DNA of 64,000 nucleotides from Ricordea florida (Eukaryota; Cnidaria; Anthozoa; Corallimorpharia; Ricordeidae). The notes under the pieces are model-generated. The model searched no databases. It saw only the letters and a list, made by a program, of their open reading frames with translations, and was not told the origin of the DNA. How positions within the stretch are numbered: the first letter of the stretch is position 1; every line of letters begins with the position of its first letter. The translations under genes were made by a program, and so were the position numbers. Location: the NCBI GenBank assembly GCA_949710005.1, contig OX453287.1:16028560-16092559 (forward strand), written 5' to 3'. Below are positions 42,471-55,900 of the stretch, piece by piece.

Positions 42471-42762
42471 TGGCCGTTTTCACACTAGAGACGAACAAAT
42501 CGTCTGGACGGACAAATCGTCTCAGACGGACAAGTCGCCTTAGTGTGAAACGGGACGAACAAATTTTTGGATATAGACAAACAAACCGTCTGAATTTGTC
42601 CGTCTGTTTATCCGTCTGTGAAGACGATTTTTAGAAGACGATATGTCCATCCAGACGAACAAGTCGACTTAAGTACGATCTGTTATATATTTTGACTATT
42701 TTGACGTCAGACCGCGATTTGTCCCTCCAAACGATTTGTTCGTCTCTAGTGTGAAAATGGCA
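42471..42762. mobile_element. MITE with TTTTCACACTAGAGACGAA termini
   Basis: The left end (TTTTCACACTAGAGACGAAC, 42477) and right end (the same in reverse complement, about 42738-42757) form inverted termini of about 45 bases. Several GACGGACAAATCGTC-type palindromic subrepeats fill the inside. It sits directly beside, and probably within, a LINE fragment at 42780. Confidence 0.7.
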
Positions 42763-42779
42763 ATTAAGAGTGATTTGTT

Positions 42780-43122
42780 GGTTAGAGAAGGGAACGTTGG
42801 TGTTTTGGTCTTGATTAAACCAGGTCAATGCTTCTGAGTAGAAGGTTGTTGAGATATTGCAGTTCAGAAATGCATGCTAAGTTGAGTCAAAAGAAGGACA
42901 AAATGTACAGCTTGCGTCGCTAGCGAATCCGACCTTTTTAAGTTCTTTGTTGGATGCGACGATTCTATGTAGCAATTTAAATGAAAACTGTCTCAATTTA
43001 TTGTCTTTAGATGATCGATAAATAAAAGAGAATTTCGTCTGCCAATTTTCAAAATCTAGCGGAAATTTCCTGACACCTGTTGGTTCGATAGCACAATCAT
43101 TAAAGAGGTTATAAGCGCGCAC
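42780..43122 (-). pseudogene. LINE 3' fragment, zf-RVT region
   Basis: The minus strand reads LRQFSFKLLHRIVASNKEL, VGFASDASCTFCPSFDST and, after a stop or frameshift, TWFNQDQNTNVPFSNQQI. This is the C-terminal zinc-finger region after the RT thumb in L1/Tx1-like LINEs (compare the finger of the element ending at 19749). Confidence 0.65.
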
Positions 43123-43142
43123 AAGGGATTAATATACAATTA

Positions 43143-43272
43143 ATGTATGATCCTGAGGGAAACAGTTTGTTTTGTCTTCCGAGAGTCCTGATGTTTCCCG
43201 TGACGAAGTCGAAGAAAACATCAGACCTCGAGGAAAACAAAACGAACTAGTTTCCCGAGGGAGCATACGTTA
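43143..43272. mobile_element. foldback element of about 130 bp
   Basis: CTGAGGGAAACAGTTTGTTTTG ... CTGATGTTT faces AAACATCAGACC ... CAAAACGAACTAGTTTCCCGAG in inverted order; the centre holds GACGAAGTCGAAG. The unit would form one long imperfect hairpin. Confidence 0.65.
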
Positions 43273-44028
43273 AGTGCTTTGTTATATATTTTTCAATTTG
43301 TGTTAAGTGAATATTATTGTGGTACTTCATCGACTCTGTATTCCCTGTCAAGATAATAAGTAATTTTACTTCTATTCCCTCGGGTGCAATCGCAGTGAAA
43401 GAGCTAAACGAGGGTCAATCAGTTTTAAGCACTGTGTTGACCGGTATACTGATCATGTAATTTGCACCAGGTGTCACTAATTATGTACCAAACACAGCGT
43501 ATCAAATAAAATAATGGGGATTACGCTGATATAAAAAATAAAATATAAAATAAAATAAATATCAAAGCATTGTGACTTCTTCAAAAACTAGCTTCGCGAG
43601 GTTTTTGCGGGAGTCGTATTTCTAGTATATTTTGACTTTCCCTTAAACAAAATATAGCAAAAAAGACGGCACAAAGACGGCATGCACAACTGGCGCGCGG
43701 GCAACAACTGGGCAATTGTATCCCGGTCGGGTACATTTAAATTTGATCGTGGTATGTGACCAAGAATCACGGTGCTCGTTTTGTTGGGTGAAAATCAAGG
43801 TTTATAACAATATTGGTTTATTCTAGTGATTTCCCATCAACGTAGCAGCAGTCTCCTAAGTAATTATGTGCACGCAAAATTTTCAAAGCGCTGATTGGCT
43901 GATAAAGTGGAGGGCAAAAAAATGAAATTCAAATGATTGACAGGAAATTGAATTAGAAATGAAATGATTTCGAATGGATTTTGCAATAAAAATGTACCGT
44001 TAAGTTTTCATGATAGGTAACACATTGG
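43273..44028. other. noncoding stretch
   Basis: No gene is recognised; AT-rich with short A-runs. Confidence 0.4.
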
Positions 44029-44476
44029 ACTCGCCCTGCGGTATGGGGGGTTATCAGGGTCAAAATTCCGTTTTCCTGTTCTGTTGTGCTATTGTGCTAT
44101 TTTGTTGATTTGTTATGCTGTTCTGTCATTCTGTTTTAACATTCTATCGATCTGTTATTGGGGCCTAATGTGCAGTTATGCGATGCTGTTGTGCTATTTT
44201 GTTGTTTTGTTATGATGTTCTGTCGTTCTGTTTTAACATTCTATCGATCTGTTATTGGGGACTAATGTGCAGTTATGCGATGCTGTTGTGCTATTGTGCT
44301 ATTTTGTTGTTTTGTTATGCTGTTCTGTCATTCTCTTTTACCATTCTATCATTCTGTTATGCTATTCTGTTTTGCTGTTTTACCATTCTGTTTCTCGCGA
44401 CCCATCCTAAACGCGAGAAAACTGAGAACTAGTTACCAGTCTACGTTATGAATTTGAATTGACAGGTCGAGACAAA

Positions 44477-45249
44477 ATGGCGGTCGTTGTGTTCTTGTTA
44501 TCGACTGTATTCGCAACAATGACCATTGCAAACCGCACGGAGAGTGAGGTTAGTCAGTAAAATAAAATATACAAAATGTCTAATTTCTTTCATTTGATAA
44601 TTATATATGCTATTTGTGCTGAAACGTTTATTTCTGTTTTTGTTTAGGTGTCTGCAGTGTCCGATTTAAGGGTCTTGCTGTCAAGACAGACCCAGAATGT
44701 GCTCAATCTTTTGGACAGAGATAGAGCGGGTTCAAATTCAGACTATATACTTTACAGGCTAGACTGTCTTGTTTACCATCTGTTAGAGTTAGACGATACT
44801 GTCCTAGCTACTGTGCGGGAAGCGCAAGGACAACACTATTCTCATCGGAAGAACACTCTCTTTTTGATTTCCCTTACGCTTACAAAGCTGACCTCGCGTT
44901 CTCTGGAGCTGCTGGAAGGCCTTCTTATTTAATTACAAGGGAACATTTACTCTTTTTCCTTGACCATCGTTTAAGGATTCCCGAAATAGCGGGTCTGTTA
45001 GGTGTGTCACCATCCACTCTGAAAAGACGGTTGCGCCTGTTTGGATTGTGTGTTTCTGCAAGTTACTCTACCAAAACAAATCAGGAGTTGGATGAAATAG
45101 TGTCGGAGATTCTTACTGATTTCCCGAACTGCGGTTACAAAAGAATGACAGGGTTCATTCTCTCATGTCAGTGGACTTCGTATACAACAAACGCGAATTC
45201 GAGAGTCAATGCTGTTATTGTAAAAAAAATACCCGTAATAATTGTCTGA
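44477..45249 (+). pseudogene. integrase-family gene copy, left arm (HTH part kept)
   Basis: Exon 1 is 44477-44548 (24 residues, hydrophobic start MAVVVFLLSTVF), followed by GTTAGT and an intron of 99 bases. Exon 2 begins at 44648 with VSAVSDLRVLLS and continues to RKNTLF. A one-base loss in a T-run near 44861 shifts the frame, after which it reads GAAGRPSYLITREHLLFFL, then IPEIAGLLGVSPSTLKRRL, a helix-turn-helix. It breaks off after CGYKRMTGFILS. From memory this N-terminal plan precedes a rve-type (rva_4-like) integrase core in cnidarian genes; the core is missing here. Confidence 0.6.
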
Positions 45250-45514
45250 AAAACCCTTGTTGGACAGTTTTTAAAAATGGCGTGATCTGGCGTCAAGGTC
45301 GTTTCTTTTACTTTTTTGTTCTGTCTTCTTTTGCCCTAGTGTGCACCAACTTTGAGGGCGATGAAATGCAAAACAGTAGATCAATATTGTAAACAAAATT
45401 GTTGTTGCATGTAATTATTATCTCTCGTTTTGAGAGGAATTTTAATAAATAAAACAAAGAACTGATTGATATCTTATTTCTTCGGTGTAACACATATTTT
45501 CTTACTTTCTTTAC

Positions 45515-46041
45515 CTTATCAACTTGTGATTAGTGTCAATGTGCCACAATACTAATGGTGAGTAGACACTGTACTCTCTTCTGTTGACTGTGTTCAGCTG
45601 TAAGGCTCTTAAAAGTACTCCTTCAGTATCTACACGACGCAAAAAGAGAGTGTTCTTCCGATGAGAATAGTGTTGTCCTTGCGCTTCCCGCACAGTAGCT
45701 AGGACAGTATCGTCTAACTCTAACACGGGGGAATAATGGTTCAGATGGTAAACAAGACAGTCTAGCCTGTAAAGTATATAGTCTGAATTTGAACCCGCTC
45801 TATCTCTGTCCAAAAGATTGAGCACATTCTTGCTTGACAGCAAGACCCTTAAATCGGACACTGCAGACACCTAAACAAAAACAGAAATAAACGTTTCAGC
45901 ACAAATAGCATATATAATTATCAAATGAAAGAAATTAGACATTTTGTATATTTTATTTTACTGACTAACCTCACTCTCCGTGCGGTTTGCAATGGTCATT
46001 GTTGCGAATACAGTCGATAACAAGAACACAACGACCGCCAT
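45515..46041 (-). pseudogene. integrase-family gene copy, right arm (core start kept)
   Basis: Exon 1 (46041-45970) is the same as in the left copy. Exon 2 (45870-45515) shares VSAVSDLRV ... RKNTLFL, then jumps directly to RRVDTEGVLLRALQLNT and LVLWHIDTNHKLIR, the usual beginning of the integrase core, and ends in a splice-donor-like AAGGTAAAG. The helix-turn-helix section is deleted. Relative to the left copy it differs by an in-frame 18-base extra segment and lacks 6 bases elsewhere. No following exon was found. Confidence 0.6.
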
Positions 46042-46502
46042 TTTGTCTCGACCTGTCAATTCAAATTCATAACGTAGACTGGTAACTAGTTCTCAGTTTT
46101 CTCGCGTTTAGGATGGGTCGCGAGAAACAGAATGGTAAAACAGCAAAACAGAATAGCATAACAGAATGATAGAATGGTAGAAGAGAATGACAGAACATCG
46201 TAACAAAACAACAAAATAGCACAATAGCATAACAGCATCGCATAACTGCACATTAGTCCCCAATAACAGATCGATAGAATGTTAAAACAGAACGACAGAA
46301 CATCATAACAAAACAACAAAATAGCACAATAGCACAACAGCATCGCATAACTGCACATTAGGCCCCAATAACAGATCGATAGAATGTTAAAACAGAATGA
46401 CAGAACAGCATAACAAATCAACAAAATAGCACAATAGCACAACAGAACAGGAAAACGGAATTTTGAACCTGATAACCCCCCATACTGCGGGGTCGTGCGA
46501 GT

Positions 46503-46879
46503 TTTTGATTCTTCGGGAAATTTACTTGTTTTTCTTTACCCAAGAATTCGATCGACATCAGAAATAACAGTTCGCGAAAAAAACTTTCTCGGACCTACTC
46601 CAAAGAAACATAGTCTGATGGAAGCGAGGCCCAGAGATACAATCATTTGATTATTGATCGAATCGATTAGACATCGATTGGCTTTCACACCGTCTGCCAT
46701 TGGAATGATGGGAAGTTATAAGGCGCCATTTTGGTGTGTGTGTCTTTACTGTAAAATTTAGAAGTGTTGCCGAACTTAATTCGTTTTACTCGTCTGAGAA
46801 ATCTTGTCATAACAACAGCTTGGCTCTGAAGTGATTATCTTTCAAGAAAAATCGTATTTTTACTCATCTGTTTATCGCG
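46503..46879 (+). other. upstream region of the FAM193-like gene
   Basis: Noncoding sequence before the first exon, presumably promoter and 5' UTR. GGCGCCATTTTGG at about 46721 is a YY1-like element close to a possible start of transcription; this is inference. Confidence 0.4.
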
Positions 46880-46984
46880 ATGAGTTGTGACGAGAAGAAT
46901 AACAAACGACGAAAAAAGCGCTTACCATCGAAGCAAGGTTTTGACGTGAACTCACATCTCCATAAATCAACCGAACGCGCAAAG
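46880..46984 (+). CDS. FAM193-like exon 1
   Basis: 35 codons from ATG in a GCG ATG A context; a basic start (NNKRRKKR) could be a nuclear signal. Donor AAG|GTAGGG, phase 0. Confidence 0.7.
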
Positions 46985-49900
46985 GTAGGGATCTTAAGCT
47001 TTAGCGGTGTGATAAGAGAATAGAAGAAAGCTATTGATACTTCCGTGGTGGGCTTACAGCTGTTATTCGTAGTATTTTTATTTAATTCCTTCGTTTCAGT
47101 TCCTTGGTCTGATTAGTACTTCCATGCACTTTTTCGAAATGGAATGTTTGTTTTCTTGCTACAGGCACCTTCTCGTCTTACGTGACTCAATGGCTTCCTT
47201 CCTTCGACTCTCTCGCTTGAAAAGCTTATTGACGAGTTTGTTTCCCCTTTTACAAAGAAATGATTTTCTTGTCTGGGTGAGAGTAAGTGTTCTCAGAGAA
47301 GCTGTTTCGCGCTTCCGTGAGTCGAATAGTGACTCGTTCGAAAGACTGCATCTTGTTTAATTCCATTATGAACTTGTCGAAAGGCTAACGAGTTTCAACT
47401 CTTTGTGTACTCGGAGTGATTTTATGGCTTTTATTATTGTTCTTAATGTATCGTCTGGCGGATATTTCAAAAGTAATTGACCGACAACAATTAGAAATAT
47501 CATTTAGTTTACATCCAGAAACCCTGGATCATGTAATCCCCGTTCTCCGTGACACACTTACCGTGTACTTTCACTTCGCGAGGTTTTAAATGGAGTTAAA
47601 ATTTTGGTGGCTTTCTTTTAGGCTAACTGACGTGCAGTTCTTCACTTTATCTCTTTATTTTCAAAACTTGAAGTAGAAAGCCGTCAGTTTAGTTCAAGTA
47701 TTCTGACATTCAGACATTTTTCGAATTTTATTGCAATGTTTACGTCGTGTAAAGTTCGGAAAAATCAGCTGTTTAGCGATCTAAAAAACTGAGCATTCTC
47801 CATAAAGTCACGAGATTTTATTTCAATTTACACGGTAGTGACGGTGTGTTTCTTTAATGTTGTGAAGTTATTTAAACCGTAGACTTAGTGATTTTATTTG
47901 CACATTCTTGATATACTGTACATGTAGAATTCGACTGGAGTCGCACCTGGAGCTACATGTATTACAGCGAAACGTTTGAACGAAGTATTCAGAATTTGTT
48001 AAATACGATATATACACGGCGTGCTTCCATCTCAGTTCTACAGCTTTTTATAATATTTCTCCCACTTTCTCTGCCATAGGAAACTAAAAAGGGACGCGCT
48101 TGTGTCGAATCCGAACTAACCCTTCCTCAGGTAAAGTTTTTTGTCGTAGGGCATTGCAATTCGTTCGCGCAAAATTTATATATATACAAACTTGTCTGTT
48201 TTGAGGCAGTAGTTTAGGAACAGGTTAGGATCAATGTCACCGCCTGATAACAATCATTTTGAAACCGTTTCTTGGCAGTTGGCCGATTAATTGAGCAAAG
48301 AAATACTGTACCGTTCTCTTCTTGATTTTCCCAGTTTTTTCATTACTTGATTAGCTGTTGAGCTTGAAATTAATTAAAGGGTTTTTTCCTTCCTCGTGCA
48401 TCTGTAAGATTTACTCTATAAAGTTCCTTGATATCTCAATAAAGAGATACATGTGGTGCCATTGTTATGTAAAAACATCTATAAATACCAAGGAATTGAC
48501 TTGTATGTTATTATGGAAAGTCTATGAATACGGTAATAGAGAATTTGACAGAATGCAAGATAATGGAAAATACAGTAATAGGCTGTGACCATGTTTGCTG
48601 ACCAAATGGTCCCAAATACTCACATCTATACAATACAGAGCAAATCTGCAGCAACTGCTGAACTTTGAACTTTTTAGAAATGAATGGGAACATTTTGGGG
48701 GATAAGTACATATACCTGTACCAACAATCTGTGCTTGACACCATTAAAGCCACCATCACTACAGCAAAAACTTTAGAATCTTTGTTGCTACATGTAGTTT
48801 TCATTAGATACAGAATTAGGAGTATGTCATTGTCAAAGGTAAAAGCAGAGTCATAAATGTTGCCATAACCAGAGTCAAAACTATCATGACATATTTTCCA
48901 TTTCCTATTTTGATTGTGATCCAGTGAAAAAAAAAATAGTACAGCAACAAGTGATGGTGTACTGTAAAACTGATCAGTTACATGTACCTACAATTATTGT
49001 TGGTATAACAATAAGTAATGAGTTTTTTATGGGCACAAGAAAAAAGCAGTGAACAATTCTCATCCTTAGGCATTGTGATTGGTGTATATTTTTTATTTTC
49101 GCTTGCAATGCTGGCACTTGGTGGTTTTGTTGGACAAGAAGCAACTTAGGATAGCCAGAATTATTTAAAACCCTGGTCCTGTGTAGCTTCAATTTTCACT
49201 TGATCCTATTTTCACGTGACCTACAATGTACCCTTGCCATGTATGACTGACTACAGCTTTGTTGCTAAGAAAAACGAACTCCCAGGGAGGAGGAAAGAAT
49301 CTTCAAAGATCATAGGGACCCACATACAATAGCTTAACACCATAACTGAAGCATTCCATAAATAAAAAAATCACCTCATCATCTCATTTATTGGACTCTT
49401 CCTCTTAACACTTTCACTATATAAATTTGAATAAAATTCTTTGTATGCCATTGTGTACAGTTTGGAGACTCAGTTAAACATGTGTAACCTTTGAGTTAAT
49501 GTGTGTAGGTTTATCAATAATTATTGATTTTTAAATAATTGGTATGAGACTTGGCATTTGTTGACATGAAAATGTACAGAATTGATTTGCTGTTGAGGAG
49601 TTTCACTTTTGTCATCTCTAGGGGGAAAATGGTTTCCCCAGTTTCAATTCCTCATTAATTACAGTGTGTGATGGTGGTTTTATCAGTCCTCCTTTTCTCT
49701 ATTTATATTATGCAGCGACCTGTTAACCTCACTCCAAAAGCAGGTACCCCTTGCATTGATGGAGAGCGTTGTCTACTCTGTCATAAAGAACGTTATGAAA
49801 GATGCAAAAAAGGTATGTTCTGTATTGAAACATGCTTTATCATAAATTATCTCTCAGTTTGCAAATGCACTTCAATCCAATGTCTCTGTTTATAATACAC

Positions 49901-52900
49901 ATTGTCCCTGTTATTGTCCCATCTGTGTCGTCATATCAGGTAGCACCAAGGGTTCTGGATGAGTTACATGTTATGTGCACACTTAGTCATGTGCTCATCT
50001 GTACTCATCATCATCATTATTTTTCCATCAGTGTACATTCACAGTACATATACTATAGATAGCACAGAAGGTTTACATGCACATGTAGAATGCGCAGTAG
50101 TTGGGATGCTTTGAAACATGACATTTTTGTTTTAATTAGTAGGTGATTTATCAAAGTCCACTGCTCAGCTCAGTAACTGTTCAGCACCATCTTTAGCGCA
50201 GGTAACCTACTGTACGTTCTATCTTGATAAATGTTTCACTGGCAATATCTTAGTAGTATGGGAAAACCGTCCCTGGAGGGTTCTGTACATTCCCTACATG
50301 TAACATGTAGTCAGAAGACATCAGTGTTTCAGAGTACTATACACTGTACATGAAGCTCGATTCTGTGTCCTTATCTGACATCCACGAATATCAGACTAAC
50401 AACTACATTGTTTTTTTATACAGTGTATGCTTCTACTTTCTTGTTCAATTTAATACCTTTCGCTAACATTTGAAGGAAAAACTTGTGTATTAAGAAGCTG
50501 TTTGCTGGGCTTCCAAAGATGATACTAAAAGAATGGTTTGCACACAGGTTAAAATCCATGCATACAATATCAGTCATTTCACAAAGCTTTATTTTGAGTG
50601 GCATCGTGCCCTTATTGTTAATTATAATTATGTGCATGCTTTGTAACTTTTCTCATTGCTGTCCATCAGGCACCTCTGTGGGTGTGCCCTGATTGCCGAA
50701 GGAACATTGAAGAGGAAGAAAGAAGGGTTGCAATGGAGCCTTCGTTGCATGTACCATTAAATGTAAGTGTTCTGAAAATGTTGTTGACTTGTACTTCTTA
50801 TAGCCATGTGTAAATCATTATACCTTAGTTTCTCTGAATTTACCAGTGCAACCATGGAGAGTGTAGAACTTGAGATAAGGTTGAAAATGATAGTCCTTTG
50901 GCAGGTGATTTGCATGCACTCTGAGTGTTCTCACACATGTTCATTTTTTTTTTTATTTTATGTTTACTCAAAACATTCATTATAAACAGACAAACTGTAC
51001 AGCTACAGGTGTACACCTTTAGTTACATGTACATTCAGGAAGACATATGATAGTACAACAGATCAAAATTACAGAATTGCCAAGAACAGCTGTGCGGTTG
51101 CCTAAAGTGGCAAGTGTTTGTGCATCAGTAAATTCAAAGAAAATAATTTTATAGAGTTTGACAAGTTTATTATAATTATGCATTTTGATAATGTTAGCCT
51201 TCATCCTTTCTTGTTAACTGTAGGATCAAGACCTCATGTTGCAACAGCCATCCCTAAACCTAACTCTTTCTTTGTCAACAAATTCCTGTGGGCAGCTCAA
51301 CAAGTGTAATTGCCAGAGCTGTAGCAGAAGGTAGAGCTTTTAATGATTGTCATGCAGCATGATAGTACATGTACTTCATTAACATCAAACAACACCTTCA
51401 TCTGATGAATGCTCACTCCCTTTTAACCCCTTCAATCCATGCATTAAAAGATAAATTCTCTTTACCATATTACGTTATATAAGCACCAATGAAATACCAG
51501 GCAGGCTTTGTCATGAAAACATGATGTCTTTTATTCACACTTGAAAATAGGTACTAAAACTACAAAAGTTATTCTTGAAAGTGTTATTGTTACGGTACAT
51601 GTTTATTTACATGTAATAAAAATAGAACATAAGACCTCTTGTGTTGAAGACAATTCACTTGTTCACGGTGCTCATCCCTGAAATATTTCCCAACACTCAA
51701 CAGAAATTTTGTACATGTATCTCTGCACAGTCATGCAATATCCTTGTCATGTATTTAACGGTGACATACATTTTATGCAGTACCATTACAAAGAATGCTT
51801 CAGAATATCAACACAGTTGGTTATTGCTTATCATACATGTCTTCATTTCTATTTAGTACTAATAATTAGGAAAAATTAAAATTAATGTTCATCATTGGGG
51901 CTAAAGGGCTAAGGGGTCTGTGTTGCAGTCATGACATTGTTGTCAGCTTAGTACAGTCTGTGGCAATGCCCTCTTGAGCTCAGAAAGTGCAATATTAATT
52001 TGTTTTAGTTGTTTTATAATGATTGAAAAACAACTAATTTGGTTTCTGTGCAGTTTCTTTCTGTATTTACTTGTTGATATGTTCTGTTGGGGTTATTGCT
52101 TTGCAGTTCTTTAAAAGAAGATATGATAAATGACTTAGTCATGGAAAAAGAGAAGCTGCAATTGCGGGTATGTGGTTTGTCATGCAGAATCACAATAAGG
52201 AAAAAGTACATGCCAGTGTAACTCAGTATGTACATGTAATAGATTATGCAATTGTGTGAAATAAATTTTGCAAACAAGGATGTTTCAAGGTTGAAAGGGA
52301 TCCTGTTCATTCACAGATCACTCAACAGGGTTACTGGTCTACTGTGCTTATTAGAATGATCATAACTTTCTTGGTGAATTTTTGCAAAGGTCAGTTCAGG
52401 GATGACTTGCTGCACTCTTGCTGAAAATCAAGGATAGGAAAGAAGAACTGGTCACATGGACTACAGTACCCTTGTGGGTAGCAGGGGATGAACAACAGTA
52501 AATACCAGGCTGCTATACTGTACTTAAGTATGCTTTTATTTATTTTCTTCATCATGACATTTAGTGTTGCTGGAGTGAGGTGCGGAATGTCGTACGTTGT
52601 ATCTACAGAGAAGCTGGTACATCATTAGCAGGTATGATTCAGTGAATCGAAATTAATTAAAAATAACTACATGCACACTGCAATTTACTTTCTGTAAATT
52701 CACAGCCTGGAAACAACTGTTTCGTGTTTGTAATGCAAAACACTGAATTCTAAACTAATAGTATTATTGATTAAGTAAGTTATACCACCGTAAGGTGAAT
52801 GGGAGGTGCTGACGTTTCGAGCGTTAGCCCTTCGTCGGAGCGAATGAGAGGATTGTGGGTTACGTTCAATTTATATAGAGAAGTATGGAGCCATCCTATT

Positions 52901-55900
52901 GGTGGAACCATAGCATTGTGTGGATGGAAGTGAATAAATTAGATGAATGATTAAATGAATGAGAAACGTTCGTTGATACCGTGGGGATTATTATTATTGT
53001 CCTTCTTGTAAAGTATTTGAGTCCTCGCAATATGTTATGTATGACTGGTTAAAGAAATGTATTGCCGTTAAATGTATTAAACCTATTAAAGTGAAATAAT
53101 ACATGACATTGTATCCAGTAAAACAATTCCTTATACAGGTAAGAATAGTACTGTAATACATGGGTTACATTTAAGTTTGGAACAGTGCCTAATGTAGGCA
53201 TCTTGATTTGGAACCAGGGTGTACATAACTCAGTGTTACACTTGATGCTAAGTTATGTTTTACGCTTGGTTGAGATGTTGGAAGCAGCTGGGTATAGTTA
53301 TCTGCACAGCCAGTCAATTGCCAGTCAATTTGCCTGGTGCTGGCCCTTATTGAAACCCCCAGAAATAATTATATTGACATGCAAATTACGAAATTACAGT
53401 AGTACACGTGCTCTGATTGGTTGCTGAGCTGGCATTATGAAAATTTTTCAAAAAAATTTTTTCTCCTTTACAACCAACAAAAGTTGTCTCATTTTCAAAG
53501 AAACTATTTTTTCTGTCACATCTTGTTTCGATTGCACGGTCAAGTGTGTTTCGGTTCAGTGAACCTGAACTTGAATGACCTCTTGCACTCACAAGCAGAT
53601 ATTGAAAAACCCTTCCATTTTTTTTCCAGTGCTAAAAAGGCCATAATAATAAATAACTTATTAACCTTGTTTGCTTGGTCAATACATCAAGGCAATGGTC
53701 CAAGATTTCCCTGTAATGACCTCACTCTCGGTTAATAGTACATGTAGTATTTACTGTACTTTTGTTTTACAGCATATCGACATGACTCACTGTACATGTA
53801 CATTATATGTACAGAAGTATAGATGTACTGTAGTGGTTTAGTTTAATTTGCTGCATAATTTTTACTTTCTCATATTTAATTCTCCTTATGATACATTTTC
53901 ATATAAGAAGCAAGGAAATAAATTGAAAACAATCACATCAAACAACAACGTACTGTAAGGATTCGCCTAGGAGAATTTTTGAACCTCCATTTGGCAGTTT
54001 TGTCCTAGTTTTGAACGTAACACTGTTGAATTTCTATGAACACGTAAATTGAACATGCATTAAAAAAAATTGCGAGTATGTACATGTAAGACTTACATGT
54101 GCATACTTGCAATTTTTTTACTTAGACTTGCTTACATGTACATTTAAGTGAGGTTTGTATGCAGTTTCTTAAGACATTTCTAAATAATGGTATTATTATA
54201 CATGTAGTTACAATTGAAGATCTGAAAGCCAAACTACCATATGTGGCAAAATAATAATTTTTATAAAGAAACAAACTCATAATCAGCTAAATTTTGGCAT
54301 GCAGTTGGTTATTTTATTGGAGAAGAGTGCCTTTTTTCTTTTACCATTTCTTTTCCAAGAAGGAAGGCATGCGAAAAGAATAGGATAAGATTACCTCACA
54401 CGTCCCTACTTCATTATGCATGCTGTAGTTGAATTTTTCTTGGGAAGTGTGTCTGCAAAGATTTCTGAGAACGAAACCGTACGGCTACAGCATGCATAAT
54501 GAAGTAGAGACCTGTGAGGAAATCTTACCAAAGAATAAAAAAAAGGGAAAATCATAAAAATGATTAAAACGTTTTTTTTTTTTTTTTCTGGTGTTTCAGA
54601 TGAAGAAGAAACAGTCAGGAGTTCACTGGATGAAAATCAACTGAAAATGAAAGTGGAAAAGTAAGGCTGAACTACCTAAGAACGACATTTATATTCCTCT
54701 GAAAGTACACTAAGAGCTTCCTATTATTTGCATAAGCAACCAGAGGGTCAACTTGTAGAATTGTATCACCGCCAACGGTTGGCTCAGTTGGTAGAGTAAC
54801 GGACTATCGTGCGTGAGGTCGCGGGTTCAAGCCCCGGCCGGACCAATGCTCAGGGTCTGAGTAGAAAGTGCTGCCTTTGTATTGACGTCTGCATATGGTT
54901 AGACTTTCTAGTCTTCTTGGATAAGGACGATAAACCGAAGGTCCCATCTCTTAACCCTTGTTTATGATAACTTAGTGGAATGTTAAAGAACTCACACGCT
55001 GATCGTTAAGAGTAGGTGCGTAGTTCCCGATGTTGTGGTCTGGTCTTTGGGTTGGCGCTTCACGATAACCTCATGACGCCTTTCCCCCGTGCGCAGAATT
55101 GTCCAAGAAAAAATAAGTATGTTCTATGTTTTTCAGTAAGAATTGTAGTAGCTGGAGAATTGTGTAAAGTAACGGGAGAATATTCTGAAAGCGCTCCATG
55201 TCTGAATTTGAAACTAGCTCAGGCCATCTAAATCTGACCGGAGAATTCTTCGTAGCAGCCGGAGAATTCTTCGTAGCAGCCGAAGAATTCTCCGATCTCC
55301 GATGCCTTTATATTGTTCTATCAATCAGATCGTAGGTAAAATGAAAACCATAGACTAGCTAGTTACATGTACAAGCTCCTACCGTGCTGCGTGTACACAT
55401 GTACTTCTACTTTGGTTCTATTTCTTGGTATATTCTTTTTCAAGACTTGAATTTCCTCCTTCTTTTAATTCAGCAAATCTTTCAGCCATGATAGTTTACT
55501 TAGCATTTCTGTACTCATATTACATGAGCTGATAGGCTATGATCGAGTTGGGAACCAATCAGAGCGCATGTTTACTCATATCCAGGTTAAATATGTTATA
55601 ATATCGTGCATGTACACATAATAATTATTTTTGATTATTTGCATTTATTTAAGGTTAATGAACAGTGATGCTGCACAACTATTTGAAAAGCTTGAAACTC
55701 AAGCCAGGTGGGTACAGAGAGGCTTGTTTATAGTTTGTAAACATTGTGTTAATGGGTACTGTAAGGTGTACATGTATATTTTAGCTGTGGCTTGCAGTAC
55801 AGACTTGCAGTACAAACTTGCGGAGCAGCTGTAGACTTGTGCAACATGCAGCTTTGTGCCAGAGACATGCGCGCTGCTTGATCGCGTATTCAGCACAGCA

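Larger units (their letters stand above)
44029..46502. repeat. 2.5-kb inverted duplication (palindrome)
   Basis: Arms about 44029-44865 and 45647-46502 are almost identical in reverse complement. They include a tandem CTGTT/GCTATT-rich stretch of about 100-bp units, a first exon, an intron and most of a second exon. The centre (44866-45646) is not symmetrical: the left holds a helix-turn-helix coding part and the right an integrase-like coding part. It carries two convergent partial gene copies. Confidence 0.85.

Noticed and set aside
44178-44432. Membrane protein rich in Cys, Leu and Tyr
   Set aside because: The frame comes from a CTGTT/GCTATT tandem repeat and its mirror at 46086-46442; it is not a gene.
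54771-54850. Functional tRNA gene
   Set aside because: A and B boxes are good but the acceptor stem pairs poorly and a SINE body follows.
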